A stretch of 9,617 nt of DNA. Source: GCA-2733415 sp964635575. Its GTDB lineage: Bacteria; Bacteroidota; Bacteroidia; Flavobacteriales; Flavobacteriaceae. The stretch covers positions 1 to 9,617 of the forward strand of contig CAZWNY010000065.1 of assembly GCA_964635575.1 (NCBI GenBank), read 5' to 3'. Shown in pieces: positions 1-8,063 of the stretch. Within the stretch, counting starts at the first letter, position 1, and the number at the start of each line of letters is the position of its first letter. The translations under genes were made by a program, and so were the position numbers. The notes under the pieces were generated by a model. It ran no database searches. It was given only the letters and a program-made list of their open reading frames with translations, and was not told the DNA's origin.

Positions 1-1
1 T

Positions 2-2041
2 TGAATCACAATACGGACTACTTGCATAATTAATAGAAATTGTTGGTAAAGCAGTAATTGTAATTATACCTGTTTCTGATAGATTTGTAGCGCATCCTAC
101 TGTAGTAACAGTATAATTAAATACCCCTGTAATAGTTGGTGTGCCACTTATGGTAAAAATTCCTGCCACATAATTACTGGTTAACCCTGTTGGTAATCCT
201 ATTACAGTAACTCCAGTAGCTCCTCCTCCTATTGTAGTGTAAGTTATATCTGTTATTGGTAAATTTTCACAAATATTTTGATTATTATTAGCTGTATTTA
301 ATGATAAAACACAAGGGCAGGCATTTATAGTAACTATCGCTTCTTGTATGAATTGACAACCAAATTCATCTGTTGTTGTTAATGTATAAGTAAATGGTCC
401 TGTTCCATTAAGAAATGGTCCGACAGTAGGGTTATTTGTTAACTCAGTACCCGAACATACAGACCCTGTTGAACAGGGATCTGGACCAGGATCTGTAATA
501 CTAACACTTACTGTTGTCTGTACCGGTAATGTAGGGGCTCCTGTTGGAGATGTCCATGTCATTGAAATTAAATCAGGTGTTATTGTTTCTTGAGCGCCAT
601 AACAAGCTTGTGGAAAACTTAAAGACCAATTATCAATAAATCCATCATCACTCGATAGAGTATCGGTAATGCGTAAAGTCCATATACCATTTAATGCAAC
701 ACCATTTAAAGCTGTAAATGGGTTTGTTGTATTATAAGACAATGAAGGGTCGTAATAGTTGCCAGATTCACAAGTTCCTGAATATGCAGCACAACCACTG
801 CCAATAGGTGGCGCTGTTAACTGTGTAGCTGTGGTCCAATTAACTCCGCCAGATGGCACTACAGTATAAGTTGCTGAGCAACCAAATTGTCCGTTATCTG
901 AACCATTTACACAACTTCCAAATTTTGTAACACCACCATGAGTATCATAAACTCTTACTATAACTCCAGAAGGGGAAATTAATTCAATTTCTAAATCTCC
1001 AGAATAAGAATGCTCTATATCAAAGGTCAGCATAGGATAACAGCTAGGTGTTACTGTATCTCCGACAGGAAAAACACCTGTAAAGTCTAACGTAGTGTCA
1101 AAGCTTACATTTATGTTATCCGGTAGTGCAACACTAGCTCCAATAGCGGTTGGGGTATATTGAGTTTCTGTTTGAGAAGAGGCAATACCTGTTAAAGTGA
1201 TAAAGTCATTACAGTCTACATTATATGATATTGGAGTGTTTGAAAGATTAGTATCGGGTAGTATTCTAATTATTTTTTGGACAGCATTTGTACTAGCACA
1301 CCCTAAAGGATCTACTGTAGTATTATCATCTCTAACAATTAAATGTGCAATATATATTTCTGATGTATTAGCATACGTATGAGTTGTTGTTGGGGTTGTT
1401 GTTGTAGCAGTATTACCATCTCCAAAATCCCAATTATAAGATGCTATTGTGGTTCCTGCCGATGAAGTCGAATTTGATCCATCAAAAGCAACTGTTAGCG
1501 AACCAGGGGCTGTTGCGTTTGGTGAGCAAATATCTAAAGTACTCGTATCTACTATAGCGGCAGTAGGATTTGAACATGTTAATATTGCAGAAATAGTTGC
1601 TTTCCAGCCAATTTTCTGATTAATGCTACTTGATACAAATTTAAAAGTAACACAACCATCAGGACTAGATGATATAAGTTCAAAATGAGTTTTTTTACCA
1701 AATAAAAACCCATCAGGATCACCTTCACTTGTGCGACTATTCCAAAAACTTAAGTAATCCGAAATAATAATTTCTTTATATTCCGTGTTACCCACAACAG
1801 TTCCAGCATTTTTTATGTCCAAATAATGAAAAGATAATTTTATTTTTTCATTATTTGATTCAGGGCAAAAAGTAATTACATTGCTTTTTTCTAAATTTTT
1901 ATTTAGTTCACCATTGTCAGTAAATATTCCTGAATTTGTTGTTTGAACACCTGTATTTTCAAACATTTTATAAGTTTGACCAACAGAAAAACTACTCATT
2001 AATAATAGGACTAATAACAGTAAATTAATTTTATTATTCAT
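2..2041 (-). CDS. Large secreted CUB/PKD/P-domain surface protein (N-terminal 680 codons, runs off the window)
   Basis: Reading the minus strand from the ATG at 2041, the frame stays open for 680 codons to the left edge, so this is a 5' fragment. Residues 1 to about 22 form a signal peptide (MNNK, a Leu-rich core, then SFSVGQ). Residues about 25-155 resemble a CUB domain, with paired Cys and the segment DGCVTFKF followed by GWKATI. Residues 180-239 are a PKD domain with its hallmark WDFGDG at 204-209 and a Thr-rich stretch after it. Residues about 338-476 look like a proprotein-convertase P-domain jelly roll (HSYSGDLEIELISPSG, later NGIWTLRITD and NWSLSF). From about 480 onward there are Ig-like or HYR-like segments, one beginning CENLPI at 591 and containing TISGTPT near 628. 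This layout is typical of very large Bacteroidota cell-surface proteins carrying a C-terminal type IX sorting domain. That tail would lie outside the window. The role (adhesion or gliding) is inferred; no enzymatic domain is visible. Confidence 0.85.
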   Translation of the reverse strand, partial: MNNKINLLLLVLLLMSSFSVGQTYKMFENTGVQTTNSGIFTDNGELNKNLEKSNVITFCPESNNEKIKLSFHYLDIKNAGTVVGNTEYKEIIISDYLSFWNSRTSEGDPDGFLFGKKTHFELISSSPDGCVTFKFVSSSINQKIGWKATISAILTCSNPTAAIVDTSTLDICSPNATAPGSLTVAFDGSNSTSSAGTTIASYNWDFGDGNTATTTTPTTTHTYANTSEIYIAHLIVRDDNTTVDPLGCASTNAVQKIIRILPDTNLSNTPISYNVDCNDFITLTGIASSQTETQYTPTAIGASVALPDNINVSFDTTLDFTGVFPVGDTVTPSCYPMLTFDIEHSYSGDLEIELISPSGVIVRVYDTHGGVTKFGSCVNGSDNGQFGCSATYTVVPSGGVNWTTATQLTAPPIGSGCAAYSGTCESGNYYDPSLSYNTTNPFTALNGVALNGIWTLRITDTLSSDDGFIDNWSLSFPQACYGAQETITPDLISMTWTSPTGAPTLPVQTTVSVSITDPGPDPCSTGSVCSGTELTNNPTVGPFLNGTGPFTYTLTTTDEFGCQFIQEAIVTINACPCVLSLNTANNNQNICENLPITDITYTTIGGGATGVTVIGLPTGLTSNYVAGIFTISGTPTITGVFNYTVTTVGCATNLSETGIITITALPTISINYASSPYCDS

Positions 2042-2090
2042 AACTTAATTGATTTTATATAGTTGCTATGTTATTTAATTACTTAAATCA

Positions 2091-2120
2091 CAAATAAAAC
2101 AAACAAACACATTTATGAAA
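2091..2120 (-). promoter_or_regulatory. Possible weak Bacteroidota promoter for the surface-protein gene
   Basis: On the minus strand, TTTATTTG (2098-2091) matches five of six fixed positions of the Bacteroidota -7 box TAnnTTTG. A TTTC at 2120-2117 lies 18 bases upstream, where the -33 TTTG box would be. The expected transcript would have a leader of roughly 40 bases. In DNA this A+T-rich such a match can arise by chance. Confidence 0.3.
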
Positions 2121-2186
2121 TGTAAATATATATAAATTATTTGCATATTAAGTATTAAAGCACATTAAACACTTATTTCCTTACCT

Positions 2187-2217
2187 TTTCTTTTTCAATA
2201 TTTTTATCTTATTTTTG
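2187..2217 (+). promoter_or_regulatory. Probable Bacteroidota promoter for mutS2
   Basis: TATTTTTG at 2210-2217 is an exact match to the Bacteroidota sigma-70 -7 consensus TAnnTTTG. TTTC at 2187-2190, 19 bases upstream, is a one-mismatch -33 box. Transcription would begin only about 10 bases before the ATG at 2234. No Shine-Dalgarno sequence is present, which is usual for this phylum. Confidence 0.5.
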
Positions 2218-2233
2218 TGCTAATTTATTACAA

Positions 2234-4423
2234 ATGAAAAACATTCAAAAAAAAACACTACACGATTTAGAGTTTAAAACAATATTAGAGCAAACCCTTG
2301 TTTTTACTAGTACTGATTTAGGTAAACAAGCGGTTTATAATATTGTACCGTTTACAGAAGAAGTATTGTTAAAAAAAAACTTACAACAAACACAAGAATA
2401 CGTATCTTCATTTGAGAATGAAAACACAATACCTGCTCATTTTTTCGAAGAAATTTCTAAAGAAATTGAACGTTTAAAAATTGAAAATTATTTTTTAGAA
2501 ATTGAAAGTTTTAAAAAAATAAAAACAATAGCTGTTGTTTGTAATGAATTAATTTTGTTCTTTAAAAAACATGAAATTTATTATTCCGAATTACAAAATT
2601 TAGCATCAACAATAACATATACTAAAAATATTCCTATTAAAATTGATGGGGTTATTAATAAATACGGAGAAATTAAAGACGATTCTTCTTCAGATTTATT
2701 ATATATTAGAAGACAATTAAAAGGATTAAACGGAAAAATAAATGCCAGTTTTTTATCGGCATTAGTTCATTTTAATAATTTGGGTTTTTTAGACGATATA
2801 AAAGAATCTGTAATAGATAATAGGCGTGTTTTAGCAGTTTCTGCAATGTATAAAAAGAAAGTAAAAGGTTCTTTTTTAGGGAGTTCCAAAACAGGAAGTA
2901 TTGTTTTTATTGAACCACAAGCAACACAACAACTCAATAGAGAATTACAAGATTTATTGCATCAAGAGCGAGAAGAAATTGTAAAAATTTTAAAAACATT
3001 AACAAATTCTTTACGAGAATACAGACCTTTGTTGATTGATTATCAGGTATTTTTAACACATATCGATGTAGTTTCAGCAAAAGCAAAATACGCTCTAAAA
3101 TTACAAGCAATTTTACCTGAAATAACGACTGAAAGAGTTTTGTATTTGCGAGATGCTTTTCATCCTATATTATTTTTAAACAATAAAAACAAAGGTGTAA
3201 AAACACATTCACAAACTATTGAATTAGATAATAAAAATCGAATAATTGTTATTTCTGGGCCAAATGCTGGAGGTAAAAGTATTGCCTTAAAAACAATAGG
3301 GTTATTACAAGTAATGTTGCAATCGGCGTTTTTAATACCTGTGCATGAACGTAGTAAAATGTGTTTATTTGATCAAATTTTAACTGATATTGGCGACAAC
3401 CAATCTATTGAAAATCATCTATCGACATATAGTTATCGTTTAAAAAATATGAATGCATTTTTAAGAAAATGTAATGATAAAACTTTGTTTTTAATTGATG
3501 AATTTGGTACAGGTTCTGATCCAGAATTAGGTGGCGCACTAGCCGAAAGTTTTTTGGAGGTTTTTTATGAGCGACAAGCATTTGGAGTAATTACCACGCA
3601 TTATTCCAATTTAAAAATTTTGGCAGATGAATTACCAGAAATGACCAACGGCAACATGTTATTTAACAACCAAACATTAGAACCCACATTTCAATTAGCA
3701 TTAGGACAACCTGGTAGTTCATTTACTTTTGAGGTTGCAGAAAAAAATGGAATACCATACCGTTTAATTAATAAAGCAAAAAAGAAGATTGAACGTGGAA
3801 AAGTTCGGTTTGATAAAACCATTGCTCGTTTACAAAAAGAACGCTATAAATTTGAAAAAACAACTCAAAGTTTATCTTTTTCCGAAGAAAAAAAACGAAT
3901 AGAAGCTACTAAATTAGAAAAAACAAACCAACGTATTCAAGAAAAATTAGAAAGCTATCAACAACTTTATGATACCAATCAACGTATGATTGCTATTGGA
4001 GAAAAGTTTTTTAAACTGGCATCGGATTATAGTAATCAAAATCAGAAAAAAGTATTAATTGGCGAGTTTTTAAAATTTTTAGAAGTCGAAAAATCTAAGC
4101 AACCTAAAGTTAATAAAAAAGAAAAGATAATACAACATAAAAAGGATACCGTAATTAAAAAAGAAGTTGAAATAAAGGTAGCCGTTATTAGAGAAAAAAA
4201 GAACATTGCAAAAGAAAAAGAAAAACAACAACCCGAAAAACCAAATCATATTTTAAAGGTTGATGATCACGTTAGATTAATAGGTAGTAGAGCAGTTGGC
4301 ACATTAGAAAAAATAGAACGCAAAAAAGCATTTGTAAACTATGGAACTTTTACCTCGGAATGTAAATTAGCGGAATTAGAACTGATTATGCGAAATAAAG
4401 TAAAAAACAATCATAAAAACTAA
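2234..4423 (+). CDS. mutS2: MutS2-family ATPase (endonuclease MutS2 homolog) without Smr domain
   Basis: This 729-residue protein belongs to the MutS2 branch of the MutS ATPases. Characterised members act on branched DNA or collided ribosomes rather than in classical mismatch repair. Residues 1-300 are the MutS core, lever and clamp region; no mismatch-recognition domain is present. The ABC-type ATPase follows: Walker A GPNAGGKS at 342-349, the MutS signature segment GDNQSIENHLSTYS at 387-400, Walker B LFLIDEFG at 418-425 and the TTHY switch histidine at 454-457. Residues about 510-580 are a charged helical, probably coiled-coil, segment. A Lys/Glu-rich linker (about 618-670) leads to a KOW-like beta segment at 673-718. 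The protein then ends, with no recognisable Smr nuclease domain, whereas Bacillus subtilis MutS2 is about 785 residues long and ends in Smr. I recall Flavobacteriia homologs as similarly short, so this is probably lineage-typical rather than a truncation. The gene is transcribed alone and converges on pckA. Confidence 0.92.
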   Translation: MKNIQKKTLHDLEFKTILEQTLVFTSTDLGKQAVYNIVPFTEEVLLKKNLQQTQEYVSSFENENTIPAHFFEEISKEIERLKIENYFLEIESFKKIKTIAVVCNELILFFKKHEIYYSELQNLASTITYTKNIPIKIDGVINKYGEIKDDSSSDLLYIRRQLKGLNGKINASFLSALVHFNNLGFLDDIKESVIDNRRVLAVSAMYKKKVKGSFLGSSKTGSIVFIEPQATQQLNRELQDLLHQEREEIVKILKTLTNSLREYRPLLIDYQVFLTHIDVVSAKAKYALKLQAILPEITTERVLYLRDAFHPILFLNNKNKGVKTHSQTIELDNKNRIIVISGPNAGGKSIALKTIGLLQVMLQSAFLIPVHERSKMCLFDQILTDIGDNQSIENHLSTYSYRLKNMNAFLRKCNDKTLFLIDEFGTGSDPELGGALAESFLEVFYERQAFGVITTHYSNLKILADELPEMTNGNMLFNNQTLEPTFQLALGQPGSSFTFEVAEKNGIPYRLINKAKKKIERGKVRFDKTIARLQKERYKFEKTTQSLSFSEEKKRIEATKLEKTNQRIQEKLESYQQLYDTNQRMIAIGEKFFKLASDYSNQNQKKVLIGEFLKFLEVEKSKQPKVNKKEKIIQHKKDTVIKKEVEIKVAVIREKKNIAKEKEKQQPEKPNHILKVDDHVRLIGSRAVGTLEKIERKKAFVNYGTFTSECKLAELELIMRNKVKNNHKN

Positions 4424-4467
4424 AAAAGATGCCTTCAAAAAAGCATGAATAAGGAATTAAAAAAAAC

Positions 4468-4503
4468 ACAAAAAGAGCAACCATTAAGGGTTGCTCTTTT
4501 TGT
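4468..4503. terminator. Bidirectional intrinsic terminator between mutS2 and pckA
   Basis: The left arm 4468-4482 (ACAAAAAGAGCAACC) is perfectly complementary to the right arm 4489-4503, giving a 15-bp stem with a 6-base loop. The outer part of the stem is A-rich on the left and T-rich on the right, and further A tracts lie to the left. It can therefore act as a rho-independent terminator for mutS2 (stop codon ends at 4423) and on the other strand for pckA (stop codon at 4522-4524). Confidence 0.9.
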
Positions 4504-4521
4504 TTAAATTAGTTTTTTTCA

Positions 4522-6117
4522 TTATTTTAAAGGACCGCCTTTTAAAATATCATCACTCGCATATTCTTCAAACTGTTTAAAGTTGTTTTTAAAAAAATTC
4601 GATAATTTATTTGCGGTTTCATAATATGCTTCATCATTATTCCAAGTTTTTTTTGGGTTTAATATTTCGGCAGGTACATTAGGGCAAGTTAATGGGAAAT
4701 TTAACCCAAAAATAGTGTGTTCGGTATAATCAACATCATTTAATTCTCCACTTATGGCAGCTGTAATCATAGCTCGGGTATATTTTAATTTCATTCGAGT
4801 TCCAACACCATAAGGGCCACCTGTCCAACCTGTGTTTATTAACCAAACAGTTACTTCTGCTTCTTGCATTTTTTTACTTAGCATTTCGGCATATTTTGTA
4901 GGATGTAAAGGCATAAAAGGAGCTCCAAAACAAGCTGAAAAACTAGGTACGGGTTCTGTAATTCCTGCTTCTGTACCTGCTACTTTTGCGGTGTAACCTG
5001 ATATAAAGTGATATGCCGCTTGACCTGGTGTTAACTTAGATATTGGAGGTAATACTCCAAATGCATCTGCAGTTAAAAAGAAAATATTTTTAGGTTTTTT
5101 TCCTATAGATGGTGTTTGAATGTTATTGATATGATGAATAGGATAACTTACACGTGTGTTTTGTGTAATAGAAATATCTTCAAAATCGACAACCCCATTA
5201 GCGTCCATAACAACGTTTTCTAATATTGCACCTTTTTTAATGGCATCATAAATTTCGGGTTCTTTTTCGGCAGATAAATCAATTACTTTTGCGTAGCAAC
5301 CACCTTCAAAGTTAAATATAGTATTTTCGTTTGTCCAACCATGTTCATCATCACCAATTAATTTACGTTCAGGATCTGCCGATAATGTAGTTTTTCCGGT
5401 ACCAGACAAACCAAAGAAAATTGCAGTTTCACCATTTTTACCCACATTTGCTGAGCAATGCATTGGTAAAGTATTTTTATATACGGGTAAAATAAAATTT
5501 AATGCCGAAAAAACACCTTTTTTAATCTCTCCAGTGTAACCTGTACCGCCAATTAAGGCAATTTTTTTTGTAAAATTTAATATCGCAAAATTGTGTTGGC
5601 GTGTACCATCTACTTTTTTGTCTGCCATAAACCCTGGAGCGTTAATTATAGTCCAATCTGGCGTAAAGTTTTCTAATTCTTTTTCCGTAGGGCGTAAAAA
5701 CATATTATAGGCAAACATGTTTGACCATGGATACTCGTTAATTACACGGATATTTAGTTTGTAATTTTCATCGGAGCAAACATAGCTTTCTCTTACAAAA
5801 ATTTCTTTTTCTGATAAATAGTTTACTACTTTATCATATAATTTATCAAAGTTTTCTGGGCTAAAAGGTAAATTAATGTCACCCCACCAAACTTTGTTTT
5901 CTGTAGCTTTGTCTTTTACAATAAAGCGATCTTTTGGTGATCTTCCTGTAAATTCTCCAGTATTAACAGCTATTGCTCCTAATGATGATTCTGTTCATTG
6001 ACCTTTTTGCAAAATAATTGCATGCAACTCATCCGAAGATAAATTATATTTAATTTTTGCGTTTTTAATTCCGTACATATCTAACGAAATCATTTTTTTA
6101 GTATCATTATTAATCAT
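4522..6117 (-). pseudogene. pckA: ATP-dependent phosphoenolpyruvate carboxykinase interrupted by an in-frame TGA at codon 41
   Basis: PEP carboxykinase converts oxaloacetate and ATP to phosphoenolpyruvate, CO2 and ADP in the cytosol, the first committed step of gluconeogenesis. Reading from the ATG at 6117, the frame gives 531 codons, close to the 540 of Escherichia coli PckA. Homology is continuous from end to end except that codon 41 (5997-5995) is TGA. Before it the protein reads DELHAIILQKGQ, and after it TESSLGAIAVNTGEF and the substrate-binding TGRSPKDRF (Arg59). Catalytic residues are otherwise intact: EIKKG (Lys199, Lys200), MHCSAN (His220), Walker A GLSGTGKTT at 236-244 (Lys242), IGDDEHGW (Asp256/257) and NTRVSYP (Arg322). 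Alignment by eye with E. coli places the stop on a glycine, so GGA to TGA would explain it. The next in-frame ATG is at 5718 (codon 134). A product starting there (398 residues) would lack Arg59 and the N-terminal domain, so it is unlikely to be active. The alternatives are a sequencing error, a true nonsense mutation or readthrough. The family identity is secure; the functional state is not. Confidence 0.9.
5995..5997 (-). other. In-frame TGA stop within pckA
   Basis: The plus strand reads TCA here, which is TGA on the coding strand, between CAA (Gln40) and ACA (Thr42). The frame is the same on both sides, so no insertion or deletion is involved and one base substitution suffices. The other genes in the window contain no in-frame TGA and use TGG for tryptophan wherever I checked the codon. 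Confidence 0.93.
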
Positions 6118-6205
6118 AATAATAGTTTTTTGTGTTTGTGTTGTTATTTTTTTAGTTTTCAGAAAAAATAGACTGCTAAATTAATGTTTTTTAGGTAATA
6201 TATTC

Positions 6206-6595
6206 TTAATCTTTTATTGTTTTTAACAAACTTTTTAACAATAAACCCCAGGCTAAAATTAAAAACAAACCACCAATTGGTGTAATGAAACCTATGGATG
6301 AAATATTAAACCCTGTAATTGCTTTTGTTGATAATAAATAGATAGATCCTGAAAAAAACAAGATGCCTAATACAACTATTCTATATATATATAATTTGTT
6401 GGTGTTATTTATTTGATTATTTGTTCCTAAAAAGAGCAATAAAAAAACATGGTACATTTGGTATCTAACTCCTGTTTCAAAAGACGATAACTGTTGTATT
6501 GTCAATATTTCTTTTAATTTATGTGCGCCAAAAGCCCCTAAAATAATAGCTGAAATTGCTAAAATGGTCGCCGTTATTAAAATTTTTTTATTCAT
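6206..6595 (-). CDS. DUF423 family small integral membrane protein
   Basis: A 129-residue hydrophobic protein with the hallmarks of the DUF423 (YgdD-like) family: GAFGAHKLK at 20-28, SFETGVRYQMYH at 38-49, FSGSIYLL at 81-88 and TPIGGLFLILAW at 105-116. Four membrane segments are expected, at about 5-25, 46-60, 70-90 and 100-122. The length is normal for the family. The molecular function is unknown; it presumably sits in the inner membrane. It lies 88 bases upstream of pckA on the same strand and could share a transcript with it, but I see no functional link. The gene starts with ATG at 6595, and the divergent oxidoreductase gene begins close by, so the two share a very short promoter region. 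Confidence 0.9.
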   Translation of the reverse strand: MNKKILITATILAISAIILGAFGAHKLKEILTIQQLSSFETGVRYQMYHVFLLLFLGTNNQINNTNKLYIYRIVVLGILFFSGSIYLLSTKAITGFNISSIGFITPIGGLFLILAWGLLLKSLLKTIKD

Positions 6596-6601
6596 AATAA
6601 A

Positions 6602-6632
6602 TTGTTTTACAAAGTTCTATTTTATACTTTCG
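6602..6632 (+). promoter_or_regulatory. Likely promoter for the saccharopine dehydrogenase homolog
   Basis: TTG at 6602-6604 and TACTTTCG at 6625-6632 (one mismatch to TAnnTTTG) are 20 bases apart, a spacing that fits the Bacteroidota -33/-7 promoter. The transcript would start near 6639. That leaves only about 7 bases before the ATG at 6646 but a normal leader of about 30 bases before the ATG at 6673, which favours the downstream start. Confidence 0.4.
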
Positions 6633-6672
6633 TGCATCATAATTTATGATTAACACCAAATTTACCACAAAA

Positions 6673-8037
6673 ATGAGAAAAATATTAGTAATAGGCGCAG
6701 GAAGATCTGCATCAAATTTAATTACTTATTTAATAAAAAAATCTGTTTTAGAAAACTTACACATTACTGTTGGCGATTTATCGTTAAAAAATGCTGAAGA
6801 ACACTTAAATAATCATCCAAATGCAACAGCTATTTGTTTAGATATTTTTAAGAAAGATGAGCGTAAAAAAGCAGTTCAAAATGCAGATATTGTAATATCA
6901 ATGTTACCAGCACGTTTTCATATAGAGGTTGCAAAAGATTGTGTAGCTTACGGAAAACATATGGTTACTGCGTCATATATTAGTGAAGATATGGAGGCTT
7001 TAAATGAGAGTGTTAAAGCAAAAGGGCTTGTTTTTATGAATGAAATTGGTTTGGATCCTGGTATTGACCACATGAGTGCCAAACAGGTAATAGATCGTAT
7101 ACAAAAAAAAGGTGGTAAATTGATTTTGTTTGAATCGTTTTGCGGAGGTTTAGTAGCTCCTGAGAGTGATACTAATTTATGGAATTACAAGTTTACTTGG
7201 AACCCACGAAATGTGGTTTTAGCAGGACAAGGTGGAAGCGCACAATTTATACAAGAAGGACAATATAAATACATACCATATAACCGTTTATTTAGACGTA
7301 CCGAATTTTTAGAAGTTGAAAATTATGGAAAATTTGAAGCATACGCTAATAGAGATTCTTTAAAATATCGTAACATTTATGGCTTAAATAATATACCTAC
7401 TATGTATAGAGGCACTATCCGAAGAGTTGGTTATTCACGCGCTTGGAATATGTTTGTACAATTAGGAATGACCGATGATTCTTACGTCTTAGAAAATTCT
7501 GAAAACATGAGTTACAAAGATTTTGTAAATGCTTTTTTACCATATCACCCAACAAATACGGTACGTTTAAAAATGCGTCATGAACTTAAGATAGATCAAG
7601 ATGATGTAATGTGGGCAAAGCTTTTAGAGCTTGATTTATTTAATCCTGACAAAAAAATAGGCATAAAAAATGCAACTCCTGCCAAAATATTGCAAAAAAT
7701 ATTAGAAAAAAAATGGACACTTGCCCCAGACGATAAAGATATGATTGTAATGTATCATAAATTTGGGTATGAACTAAATGGAGTTAAAAAGAAAATTGAT
7801 TCTAAAATGGTAATTTTAGGCGACAATCAAACTTTTACTGCCATGTCAAAAACGGTAGGGTTACCTGTTGCAATGGCTACATTACAAATTTTAAACGGTA
7901 AAATAACAACTCCTGGTGTACAATTACCAACCAAGGAAGAAGTATATATGCCTATTTTAAAAGAATTAGAGGAATACGGTATTATTTTTAAAGAAACAGA
8001 AGGTGAATATGTTGGCTACAATCCAGAAGATTTATAA
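6673..8037 (+). CDS. Saccharopine dehydrogenase (reductase)-family oxidoreductase
   Basis: The protein has an N-terminal NAD(P)-binding Rossmann domain followed by a saccharopine dehydrogenase C-terminal domain. The frame is open from an ATG at 6646, but the ATG at 6673 is preferred. It puts MRKILVIGAG at the very N-terminus, as is usual for the family, and leaves room for a leader. That gives 454 residues. Numbered from the 6646 ATG, the dinucleotide loop is GAGRSAS (17-23), ISMLPA is at 84-89, and the family signature GLDPGIDHMSA begins near 135, followed by SFCGGLVAPE near 174. These signatures match the glutamate-forming, Lys9-like saccharopine reductases, which interconvert aminoadipate semialdehyde plus glutamate with saccharopine. 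The substrate in this organism is not shown by the sequence: bacteria of this group normally make lysine by the diaminopimelate route, so a role in lysine breakdown or a related imine substrate is possible. It is cytosolic. The gene stands alone and converges on the hydrolase gene with 26 bases between them. Confidence 0.88.
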   Translation: MRKILVIGAGRSASNLITYLIKKSVLENLHITVGDLSLKNAEEHLNNHPNATAICLDIFKKDERKKAVQNADIVISMLPARFHIEVAKDCVAYGKHMVTASYISEDMEALNESVKAKGLVFMNEIGLDPGIDHMSAKQVIDRIQKKGGKLILFESFCGGLVAPESDTNLWNYKFTWNPRNVVLAGQGGSAQFIQEGQYKYIPYNRLFRRTEFLEVENYGKFEAYANRDSLKYRNIYGLNNIPTMYRGTIRRVGYSRAWNMFVQLGMTDDSYVLENSENMSYKDFVNAFLPYHPTNTVRLKMRHELKIDQDDVMWAKLLELDLFNPDKKIGIKNATPAKILQKILEKKWTLAPDDKDMIVMYHKFGYELNGVKKKIDSKMVILGDNQTFTAMSKTVGLPVAMATLQILNGKITTPGVQLPTKEEVYMPILKELEEYGIIFKETEGEYVGYNPEDL

Positions 8038-8063
8038 TTTTAACAAAAGCTTTTTAACAATGC

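Larger units (their letters stand above)
2042..2233. other. AT-rich divergent intergenic region
   Basis: This 192-base spacer separates the divergent surface-protein gene and mutS2. It must carry both promoters. Apart from the two promoter candidates listed separately I see no small gene, RNA gene, strong hairpin or repeat in it. Confidence 0.6.

Noticed and set aside
1197..1382. Plus-strand open frame of 61 codons
   Set aside because: It lies wholly within the minus-strand surface-protein gene, which has clear CUB and PKD domains. The translated peptide has no family features.
1370..1410. Thr-codon repeats (TGT/GTT tracts on the plus strand) as a simple-sequence repeat or phase-variable tract
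   Set aside because: They encode the Thr-rich strand of the PKD domain (GNTATTTTPTTTHTY). The units are short and interrupted, so slippage is unlikely to matter.
4522..5718. A 398-residue PckA starting at the ATG at 5718 as the real gene
   Set aside because: Clear PckA homology, including the TGRSPKDRF substrate-binding motif, continues upstream to the ATG at 6117. The short form would lack about a quarter of the enzyme.
5995..5997. UGA in pckA as a reassigned sense codon (Gly or Trp) or selenocysteine
   Set aside because: About 680 codons of the surface protein and all the other genes lack any in-frame TGA and use ordinary Gly and TGG Trp codons. A reassigned code would place TGA often. 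No selenocysteine role is known at this position of PckA. A point mutation or error is simpler.
8045..8054. AAAAGCTTTT palindrome between the convergent oxidoreductase and hydrolase genes, as a terminator
   Set aside because: Only 10 bases, with no loop and little G+C. It is too weak to call a terminator or binding site.
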